A stretch of DNA of 5,510 nucleotides from Cyanobacteria bacterium HKST-UBA02. GTDB lineage: Bacteria > Cyanobacteriota > Vampirovibrionia > Obscuribacterales > Obscuribacteraceae. Below are positions 1-5,510 of this stretch, piece after piece. The stretch lies in NCBI GenBank assembly GCA_020431945.1, contig JAGQHH010000486.1, forward strand, positions 1 through 5,510, given 5' to 3'. Numbering within the stretch: position 1 is the first letter of the stretch; each line of letters begins with the position of its first letter. The notes under the pieces are model-generated. The model saw only the letters and a list, made by a program, of their open reading frames with translations, did not search any database and had not been told where the DNA came from. The position numbers and the translations under genes were made by a program.

Positions 1-21
1 AAGCAGGTGACATATCGGTGA
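1..21 (+). CDS. Possible 3' end of an upstream gene overlapping the selB start (partial)
   Basis: Frame 1 reads K-Q-V-T-Y-R and then TGA at 19-21. That stop overlaps the GTG start of selB in the four bases GTGA, a common arrangement for translationally coupled genes. selA (selenocysteine synthase) very often precedes selB in bacteria, so a selA 3' end would fit. However, six codons cannot identify a protein. A competing possibility is an upstream gene in frame 2 ending at the TGA at 8-10. Treat this as a hint of an operon, not an identified gene. Confidence 0.3.
   Translation, partial: KQVTYR
5..10 (+). promoter_or_regulatory. Ribosome binding site of selB
   Basis: AGGTGA matches the 3' part of the consensus AGGAGGTGA and sits 7 nt before the GTG at 18. 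This supports GTG-18 as the true start although it is not ATG. The next in-frame methionine is at residue 47, inside the switch I region and therefore too late. Confidence 0.6.
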
Positions 22-2108
22 AAAAAGCTGCTTCTCAGGCGACTCTGAATTTCACGCTTGCCACCGCCGGTCATGTCGATCATGGCAAGACCAGCCTGCT
101 CCGGGCATTGACCGGAATCGATCCGGATCGTCTCAAAGAAGAGAAAGAGCGCGAGATGACCACCGATATCGGCTTCGCGCATATTCGCCTGGACCGGGAG
201 TCCCTGGCTTCTCTGGATCCGTCCTTTCCACAGTCCCTCTCTCGAATTTTGCGGACCGACACGAATCGACTCGAGGGCGGAAGCAGTAAGAGCGAAGACG
301 GCTCCGGGGAGCTTGTAGTGGGTTTTATCGATGTACCGGGACATGGCAAGTTCTTGAAGAATATGCTCGCCGGCGTAGGCGGTATAGACCTGGCATTACT
401 GGTGGTGGCGGCCGACGAGGGTCCCATGCCCCAGACCGTTCAGCATGTGAAGATTCTATCCTTGCTGGGAGTGAAGTCCTGCATTCTCGCTATGACCAAG
501 ATCGACCTGGCCGGTCCCGAGCAGCTCGAGGTGGGCAGGCAAGAAGCCCGGGCTCTTGCCGAGCGGTTCGGTATCGATGTTCTCGATCTCATCGAGGTGG
601 ACAATCTCAGCCAGCGCGGCATGCTCGAGCTCAAGCGCAGTATTGTCGGAAGACTCCTGGAGCACCCTCTGGCGGATCGACGTCGGGACCTCACCGGCAC
701 TCCTCTGCCGCCCTATCTGCCCATCGACAGGATCTTCAGCAAGTCGGGCTATGGAGCCGTGGTGACCGGAACACTGATTGAAGGCGAAATCAGGATCGGC
801 GACAGCGTCGCTATCGAGCCCGGACAAATCACAGCCAGGGTCCGTGGTCTCGAGACTTTCAACCGCCAGCTCGAATGCGCTTTTCCGGGGCAGAGACTGG
901 CGGTGAATCTCTCCGTCAAAGAGCACAAGCCCCTGGAGCGCGGCCAGTCGATCGTGGCCCCGGGCACCAGACCGGTGTCGACAGTGGTGGTGGCTTTAAG
1001 AGATCTCGGCGGACTCGAGAGCCGGCTCGATTCCTCCGGGGACCGGCGGTCCCGCAAGCTCAAGCCCCAGCTCGTGCGCCTCTATCACGGAACCGCCGAG
1101 CGTAGCGGTTTTCTGTCCTGGAACAGCAACCTGCCTGAAAGTGACTCGAATGAGATCATCGATCAAACATCGATCTGCCAGGTACAGTTGCACGATCCGC
1201 TGGTGATCAAGCCCGAGGATGATTGTGTAATCCGTTACGGAGACTACGGAATAGCCGGTGGAAAAATTCTTCTGGCCTTCAATCTGACCTCTCGTCCGCG
1301 CTGGTTGAGCCGCAAGCAGGTCATGGCGATGGCTCTTCTCCTCTTACAGGGCAAGACCGGGGAAGCCGTGATGGAGCTTATCGGCGCCTCTCCGGGAAAG
1401 GCTCTCGGTCTTGCCGAGCTCGCCTCGATCCTGTCTTCATTCAAGCTCAGAAAAGAGATTGAGACTCTCTGCGATAGCGGTGCCGCTCTGGCGGTGGGTG
1501 ATCTCGTGGTGGCCAGCCAGGAGTTGACGATTCTTGCCGAAAGAGTCAAAGAATCGGTGGCGGCGGCGGATTCGCCGGTTCCCCAGGAGAAGCTCCGGGT
1601 GGATCTGGCTCCTCTTCTTGCTCGACCGGTCTTCCAGCATCTCATCTCGTCGCTGGTGGAAAAACAGGAGGTGACGCAGACCCGGGAGGGTCTTCTTCCC
1701 GGTGGTGGTGCGGTTCGGCGAGCGGTGAGCCAGGAGTGCCTGGAAGCTGCAGCGAAGGTCGGCGATTTCCTGAAGGAGACGCCGATCATCGAGGTGAAAG
1801 AGCTTGCTGTCAGGCTGGGGCTCGGTCAGTCCCTTCTTGCCGAGACGTTCAAATATATGGAAGAGCGGCAGGATGCTCATCTGGTCAACTATGAATTCCT
1901 TGCCAGCCCCGACTTCATTCTGGAGGCCCATCGAGTCCTGGGGCGGATCTTTCAGCGAAACCGGGTGATCACGCCGTCTGATTTCAGGCAGGAGCTTAAT
2001 GTCTCCCGAAAGTACACCATGGCCCTGCTCGCTTATTTCGATGATGAGCTGATTACCCGGCGACTGCCCGCCGGACGGGTGCTGGTCAAAGCGGCGCCCC
2101 GACAGTAA
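18..2108 (+). CDS. selB: Selenocysteine-specific translation elongation factor SelB
   Basis: SelB is a cytoplasmic GTPase that binds selenocysteinyl-tRNA(Sec) and the SECIS hairpin of selenoprotein mRNAs and inserts selenocysteine at UGA. In this 696-aa protein the P-loop GHVDHGKT is at 18-25, a switch I region with EMTTDIGFA at 46-54, DVPGH (G3) at 105-109 followed by [14 protein letters not shown], and TKID (G4) at 160-163. The EF-Tu-like domain II starts near [20 protein letters not shown] (234-253), a typical SelB signature. A second beta-barrel spans about 320-420. Winged-helix repeats follow from about 425 to the end, and the last holds SRKY (663-666), typical of the SECIS-binding region. 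It is longer than usual (E. coli 614 aa), partly because of an insertion of about 40 residues at 57-98. The G5 position (about 193-198) lacks the usual Ser-Ala. The GTG start is supported by a good ribosome binding site. Confidence 0.96.
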   Translation: MKKAASQATLNFTLATAGHVDHGKTSLLRALTGIDPDRLKEEKEREMTTDIGFAHIRLDRESLASLDPSFPQSLSRILRTDTNRLEGGSSKSEDGSGELVVGFIDVPGHGKFLKNMLAGVGGIDLALLVVAADEGPMPQTVQHVKILSLLGVKSCILAMTKIDLAGPEQLEVGRQEARALAERFGIDVLDLIEVDNLSQRGMLELKRSIVGRLLEHPLADRRRDLTGTPLPPYLPIDRIFSKSGYGAVVTGTLIEGEIRIGDSVAIEPGQITARVRGLETFNRQLECAFPGQRLAVNLSVKEHKPLERGQSIVAPGTRPVSTVVVALRDLGGLESRLDSSGDRRSRKLKPQLVRLYHGTAERSGFLSWNSNLPESDSNEIIDQTSICQVQLHDPLVIKPEDDCVIRYGDYGIAGGKILLAFNLTSRPRWLSRKQVMAMALLLLQGKTGEAVMELIGASPGKALGLAELASILSSFKLRKEIETLCDSGAALAVGDLVVASQELTILAERVKESVAAADSPVPQEKLRVDLAPLLARPVFQHLISSLVEKQEVTQTREGLLPGGGAVRRAVSQECLEAAAKVGDFLKETPIIEVKELAVRLGLGQSLLAETFKYMEERQDAHLVNYEFLASPDFILEAHRVLGRIFQRNRVITPSDFRQELNVSRKYTMALLAYFDDELITRRLPAGRVLVKAAPRQ

Positions 2109-2123
2109 GGTCGAGATTGTCTG

Positions 2124-3371
2124 ATGAGTGCTTATGAAAGGGCTGACCTTCTATATCAGAGCAAACAGTTCGAGAAGGCCATCGAAGTTCTCCGGGAAGC
2201 TATCGGAGTAGATCCCGAGCGTCCCGACTGTTTCCGTCTCATGGCCTTGAGCCTGCAACGTCTGGATCGGTTCGACGAGGCTATCGAGGCTGCCAATCGG
2301 GCAGTAGCTCTCGAGCCGGACTACGGATACAACTTCTATGTTCTCGGTCATGTGCTCAGGCTTGCAGGCAAGACCGGCGAGGGGCGCCGGGCCATCGATC
2401 AATCCATAAGCCTCGATAGCGAGTTCGCCTCCAGTTTTGTGGAGCGCTCCTTTCTCGATCTTGCCGAAAACCACGGGGAGAGCGCCCTGGAAAATGCCGA
2501 CGCGGCCCTTGCCCTGGAGTCCGAGAATGTCCAGGCCCTGGTGGCCCGGGCCTGGGCTCTGAAATCATGCCAGCGCTACGAGGAAAGTCTCGAGGCCATC
2601 GAAAGGGCTCTCACTGTCGATCCTTCCACCCTGGACGGTCATGCCACCAAGGGTTATGTCCTGATCAGCCTGAGACGGTTCCCGGAGGCTTCCGAGAGTT
2701 TTCGAGAGGCTCTGCGCCTGAGACCTACTTCGGACTGGGCCCGGGAAGGTCTGATTCTCTCGAGCCATTCTCGTTATCCCTTCTTCTCCGATGTAAGCGT
2801 CCTGGTCTCCCTGGCCAAGCATCCGCCGGGTTTGCCGAAGAGCGGCTTTCTGGCTCTCATGATCCTGCCCTTTTACATTCCGGTGATGATTTTCGCTTAT
2901 ACCGGGCGCCATGTGGGCCCGGTCTTTCTCAATCTGGCCATGCGTGCCGATCCCCTTGCCGCCGGGGTACTCACCAGGGAGGAGATTCTCGAGGCCGATA
3001 TCCTGGGGACCTGGATGGTTCTTTCCTGTCTGGGGACAGGGGCGCTCTTGATTGCCGATCCCCTGGCGCCCTGGCTGATGCCGGCGGTTACCATCTTCTA
3101 TCTGGTGCCTCTTCTCATTCCTTATATTTTTCAAGCCAGAGAGGGGAAAGCTCTGACTTATACTCTGGCGTCGATCTGCATGGCCACCGGACTGGCCTCC
3201 CTGGCGCTCTCCTTCTTCCCTCCCGATGTCCTGGCGAATCAGAGAGCACCGTTTGCCATGCAGGATCTATCCCTGGTGATCCTTTTCTTCTTTTTCATTT
3301 TCGTTTATTGCATCCGTCTTCTCTCGAGCTTTTTCTCGAGTCTTTTCCACTCGTTCCGACCTGGCTCTTAG
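2124..3371 (+). CDS. TPR-repeat protein with C-terminal multi-pass membrane domain, function unknown
   Basis: The 415-aa product has two halves. Residues 2-202 form six consecutive tetratricopeptide repeats in nearly perfect 34-residue phase (about 2-34, 35-66, 67-100, 101-134, 135-168, 169-202), with the usual Ala/Leu/Gly pattern and Asp-Pro or Glu-Pro between several repeats. Such arrays bind proteins. Residues 241-405 contain about five hydrophobic segments (241-260, 293-311, 315-337, 345-364, 382-405), so the protein is probably held in the inner membrane. There is no signal peptide, so the TPR part is probably cytoplasmic. It starts 15 bp after selB and is probably co-transcribed with it. 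Its Shine-Dalgarno is weak (only GAG at 2113-2115). The last membrane segment lies entirely in the 105-bp overlap with the opposing small gene. I do not recognise a named family for the membrane half. Confidence 0.85.
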   Translation: MSAYERADLLYQSKQFEKAIEVLREAIGVDPERPDCFRLMALSLQRLDRFDEAIEAANRAVALEPDYGYNFYVLGHVLRLAGKTGEGRRAIDQSISLDSEFASSFVERSFLDLAENHGESALENADAALALESENVQALVARAWALKSCQRYEESLEAIERALTVDPSTLDGHATKGYVLISLRRFPEASESFREALRLRPTSDWAREGLILSSHSRYPFFSDVSVLVSLAKHPPGLPKSGFLALMILPFYIPVMIFAYTGRHVGPVFLNLAMRADPLAAGVLTREEILEADILGTWMVLSCLGTGALLIADPLAPWLMPAVTIFYLVPLLIPYIFQAREGKALTYTLASICMATGLASLALSFFPPDVLANQRAPFAMQDLSLVILFFFFIFVYCIRLLSSFFSSLFHSFRPGS

Positions 3372-3665
3372 ATAGAGACCCCGGCCGATTATGGTGACCA
3401 GGGCGAAGCCCTGGAAGAAGAGGAAAAAGCCGGCCAGGACAGGAGCGAGGCTCCGGCAGAGAATATAGAATCCACGCCAGTCCGAGATGTCGCCGGATTG
3501 CGTTGTTTGTGTTCCGGCGCTCACCTGGAGAAAAGCGGACAGTATGCCGGCGGCGGCGGAGAGGGCGAGAATGCCGGTGAGAAGACCGAAGACCAGCAGA
3601 GCTCTCTTGAGGTTCAAGGATTTCGAGGAATTAGAGGATTTCGAGAGCTTCGAGGGCATCGCCAT
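3267..3665 (-). CDS. Small two-helix membrane protein with charged C-terminal tail, hypothetical
   Basis: The 132-aa product starts at ATG 3665-3663, which shares one base with the TGA of the preceding - strand gene (TGATG), a classic coupling arrangement. A TTG at 3668 and a second ATG at 3659 are alternative starts. The N-terminus is a Ser/Lys-rich stretch (about 4-18) encoded by a 9-bp repeat. It is followed by a hydrophobic helix at 22-46, a short polar loop (47-65) and a second helix at about 73-94. The tail from 95 onward is rich in Arg, Lys and Glu and may form a coiled coil. The charges fit both termini facing the cytoplasm. The final 34 codons lie antisense to the end of the TPR gene. 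No family is recognised. Coupling and sensible topology argue that it is real, but the tail is the least certain part. Confidence 0.6.
   Translation of the reverse strand: MAMPSKLSKSSNSSKSLNLKRALLVFGLLTGILALSAAAGILSAFLQVSAGTQTTQSGDISDWRGFYILCRSLAPVLAGFFLFFQGFALVTIIGRGLYLRARSERVEKTREKAREKTDAINENEKEEKDHQG
3398..3414. repeat. Perfect 7-bp inverted repeat with 3-nt loop
   Basis: CCAGGGC at 3398-3404 and GCCCTGG at 3408-3414 flank GAA, so the centre reads GCGAAGC on the + strand, a heptamer known to form an unusually stable DNA mini-hairpin. It lies 27 nt past the stop of the TPR gene and could shape the 3' end of that transcript. Neither strand has a T-tract after it, so it is not a canonical intrinsic terminator. 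It also lies within codons for Q-G-F-A-L of the opposing small gene, so coding constraint may explain it. Confidence 0.45.
3609..3653 (-). repeat. Imperfect 9-bp tandem repeat, five units, inside a coding region
   Basis: Read on the - strand from 3653, the units are TCGAAGCTC, TCGAAATCC, TCTAATTCC, TCGAAATCC and TTGAACCTC. Units 2 and 4 are identical. The period is three codons and in frame, giving the peptide triplets SKL, SKS, SNS, SKS, LNL at the N-terminus of the small membrane protein. The last unit is the most diverged and may be chance. Confidence 0.7.
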
Positions 3666-5510
3666 CAATCGTCCACGGCGATAACTATATGATCTCCGGC
3701 AAGACCGGTGCGTTCGCCTGCTTCATCGAGGCAGAAAGCCCGGCCTTCATAGATTCCGGCGGTGGGGAAAAGCTCCCGGCCGATGGTCAGGCTGCCGGAA
3801 AGCGGTGCCGGCAATTCTTTGAGAAGCTGGCTTTCGGACCGCGGTCCATTGAGGGAGGTAAAAAGTCGGTTGGGAAGTCCGATCTCGAAGACGGTGGAAG
3901 AGCTTCCCGGCACGCCTCTGCCGTCGATCTCGAGAGGCATGCTTTTCGTCCCGGTGGCGCTCAAGTGCATGAATCCTTTGCTTCCGAGATAGCCCGAGCC
4001 GGCAAAAGAAATATGCGGAATGGTGGCGGTCTCATCGGGAATCTCGATCTTCTCGACTTTCGCTCCCTTCAGGCAAGGGGAAGTAAGTAGCAGGGCTTCG
4101 AGCCTGCCACCCAGGGCGAACTCGGGGCTCGATCGCGGGGCGAAAACCAGACTGCAATTCTTGTCGCCCTTCTCTATCTGAGTATGAAATGCGCGGTCCT
4201 CTGAGAAATTTTCCTGTCTTTCGTTCCGGTAGAGCAGATCCACCCTTACCGTTTCTTTTGCCGGCCCGGCAAGAACCAGGTCGATAGCGATGATACTGAT
4301 AGGGAAACCGGGCAGATCGAGGGACTGTCCGGTCAGCTCGATAGCCGGTCTGCCCTTCCAGGTCGTTTCTCTGATCTGCGGAGCGAGTAAAAGAGGTTTG
4401 GAAGGAAAGCTCCCCGGGATCTTTTCCAGATCGATACGAACAAGACGTTTCGCCCGGTTGTCCCAGTCGAAAATCAGAACCTGATCGCCGGCGCTTTCCA
4501 AAGAGTCCCGGAGATAGCCGAAAGGGATCACCGGCTCGACGCTCGATATCGTCAGACAATTGTTTATGTCCCGCTCCAGCTGTGGTGCCCTGGTCATTCC
4601 CGGGAGGGCGTTCCGGCAGATATAGGCGCCGGCGATATTGTCCGGCAAGCCGGTGACCAGCACCTGTGGGTCGCCCTTGATTTCTCGGTAGATTCTCGAG
4701 AGAGCCGCTCTTATCGCATTCGATTCGAGACCGGCCGTTCTCCAGACCTGGTTGTTCATCCAGAGCGCGCTGAAGCAGAGACAGAGAAAGGAGGAGGCAA
4801 AAATAAGTTTGAGTATGGCTACTTTTTTGTTCTCTGAGAGTCCTGTACGGATGACGATCATGGCTGCAAGCAGACTGAGTCCGACACTGGCCAGATAGAC
4901 CAGACGGCTTCCCTGGAGATCCCCGGCGATGGCTAAGACTTTGTAGACCGGTGCCAGGGACAGTGCCATGAATCCGAGATTGAATAGAAAGAGCGGCAGG
5001 AGCTTTCGATTCAGTATGGCATTGATAGCCGCTCCGGAAAGGACAATGGCGATGGCGACGCCGAAAAGCGTTGTGATCAGGGGAATGCCTTCCAGGAGAT
5101 CGCGATTGATGGGAAGCAGGAACATCTTCATGGCGTGGATCCAGGTTCTCGCGAAGTGACCAGGATCGGCTATTGCCAGGGTGTTGTCGTAGCCTCCCAC
5201 GAAAGTGCCGAGGGCGAGGCGTCTCAGGACGAAATAAGCGGCCAGCAATGCCCAGGACGGAAGACAGAAGAGGAGCCCGCTCTTGAGCTTTCCTGCCCGG
5301 CGCAGAACAGTCAGCTCCAGGAGCACGAAAAGAGGCGGGAGAATTACTGCCATCTCTTTGGAGGCGAGCGAGAGCATCATGAAAATCAGGCTGCCGATCA
5401 GGTAAGGGTACGGCCGTTCTTTCGCCTGTCTGAACTGGATATAGGAGAGCAGACCGAGAAGAAAAAAAGCTGTGACTATGGTGTCCACTCGTCCGGTGAT
5501 CCAGGAGACG
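3665..5510 (-). CDS. GT-C/TMTC-like polytopic membrane glycosyltransferase, 5' end outside the window (partial)
   Basis: The frame is open to the window edge. Seven codons (V-S-W-I-T-G-R) precede the GTG at 5488, so that GTG is an internal valine and not the start. The motif VSWITGRVDTIVTAFFLLG resembles the conserved loop-plus-helix of bacterial TMTC/DUF1736-type proteins. Two further family-like motifs are LASKEMAVILPPLFVLLEL (numbering from V5488: 41-59) and a SRLVYLASVGLSLL segment at 194-207. About eight membrane helices are visible: 2-18, 30-44, 46-63, 71-89, 137-157, 163-180, 195-213 and 224-243. Relatives in this fold transfer sugars from polyprenyl-phosphate donors. The catalytic acidic residue, normally in the first extracytoplasmic loop, would lie outside the window. 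Residues about 250-607 are a soluble, strand-rich domain without TPRs. The stop is TGA at 3667-3665, overlapping the next gene's ATG. The family assignment is by motif resemblance; the substrate is unknown. Confidence 0.75.
   Translation of the reverse strand, partial: VSWITGRVDTIVTAFFLLGLLSYIQFRQAKERPYPYLIGSLIFMMLSLASKEMAVILPPLFVLLELTVLRRAGKLKSGLLFCLPSWALLAAYFVLRRLALGTFVGGYDNTLAIADPGHFARTWIHAMKMFLLPINRDLLEGIPLITTLFGVAIAIVLSGAAINAILNRKLLPLFLFNLGFMALSLAPVYKVLAIAGDLQGSRLVYLASVGLSLLAAMIVIRTGLSENKKVAILKLIFASSFLCLCFSALWMNNQVWRTAGLESNAIRAALSRIYREIKGDPQVLVTGLPDNIAGAYICRNALPGMTRAPQLERDINNCLTISSVEPVIPFGYLRDSLESAGDQVLIFDWDNRAKRLVRIDLEKIPGSFPSKPLLLAPQIRETTWKGRPAIELTGQSLDLPGFPISIIAIDLVLAGPAKETVRVDLLYRNERQENFSEDRAFHTQIEKGDKNCSLVFAPRSSPEFALGGRLEALLLTSPCLKGAKVEKIEIPDETATIPHISFAGSGYLGSKGFMHLSATGTKSMPLEIDGRGVPGSSSTVFEIGLPNRLFTSLNGPRSESQLLKELPAPLSGSLTIGRELFPTAGIYEGRAFCLDEAGERTGLAGDHIVIAVDD

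Noticed and set aside
1244..1931. Open frames of 164 and 181 codons antisense to selB
   Set aside because: They are rich in Arg/Ser/Pro and lack domain or membrane patterns. They lie opposite a clearly real gene and are shadows of its codon bias.
2109..2123. A promoter or terminator between selB and the TPR gene
   Set aside because: The gap is only 15 bp and shows no hairpin or -10/-35 pattern; co-transcription is simpler.
2565..3397. A 276-codon + strand frame and a 189-codon - strand frame inside the TPR gene
   Set aside because: Both have low-complexity, Gly/Ser/Arg/His-rich translations with no recognisable features. The TPR frame has perfect 34-residue periodicity and membrane helices.
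3620..3667. The TGA at 3667-3665 ending the GT-C-like gene as a possible selenocysteine codon, given that SelB is encoded nearby
   Set aside because: The frame after this TGA soon loses any protein-like character, a TGATG restart explains the junction better, and I see no obvious SECIS-type hairpin directly downstream.
4032..4559. A 175-codon frame on the - strand within the GT-C-like gene
   Set aside because: It is an Arg/Ser/Gly-rich shadow frame on the same strand as a longer, membrane-patterned gene.
5486..5488. GTG at 5488 as the start codon of the large - strand gene
   Set aside because: The reading frame stays open to the window edge, and the preceding residues V-S-W-I-T-G-R continue a family-like motif, so the gene starts outside the window.

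Overview
The window (5,510 bp, moderately GC-rich, by eye about 55-60%) is densely coding chromosomal DNA from a bacterium that decodes UGA as selenocysteine. The marker is a full-length SelB on the + strand. I cannot name the lineage from sequence alone. A SelB, a TPR/membrane protein and a TMTC-like GT-C membrane glycosyltransferase are compatible with deltaproteobacteria-like, planctomycete-like or candidate-phylum bacteria, but that is a guess. There are no rRNA or tRNA genes (no selC), CRISPR arrays, insertion sequences or phage genes.

Layout. The + strand carries a 3' scrap of an upstream gene (1-21) that may overlap the GTG start of selB. It is followed by selB (18-2108) and, after only 15 bp, a 415-aa protein with six TPRs followed by about five membrane segments (2124-3371). 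The - strand carries the large C-terminal part of a polytopic GT-C/TMTC-like protein (3665 to beyond 5510, 5' end outside the window). It is followed through a TGATG stop/start overlap by a small two-helix membrane protein (3267-3665). The two transcription units converge, and their last genes overlap tail to tail by 105 bp. No stretch over 300 bp lacks a gene.

How the genes work together. SelB delivers selenocysteinyl-tRNA to recoded UGA codons. The spacing and start overlap suggest an operon that may include selA upstream, but selA is not visible here. The downstream TPR/membrane protein has no obvious selenium role. The - strand pair looks like a cell-envelope glycosylation module: a probable lipid-linked-sugar transferase and a small translationally coupled membrane protein.

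The most unusual points are a roughly 40-residue insertion in the SelB GTPase domain with a degenerate G5 motif, a codon-on-codon antisense overlap of the two convergent membrane-protein genes, a 9-bp in-frame minisatellite in the small gene, and a TMTC-like transferase ending in a non-TPR soluble domain. I found no convincing new multi-gene system.
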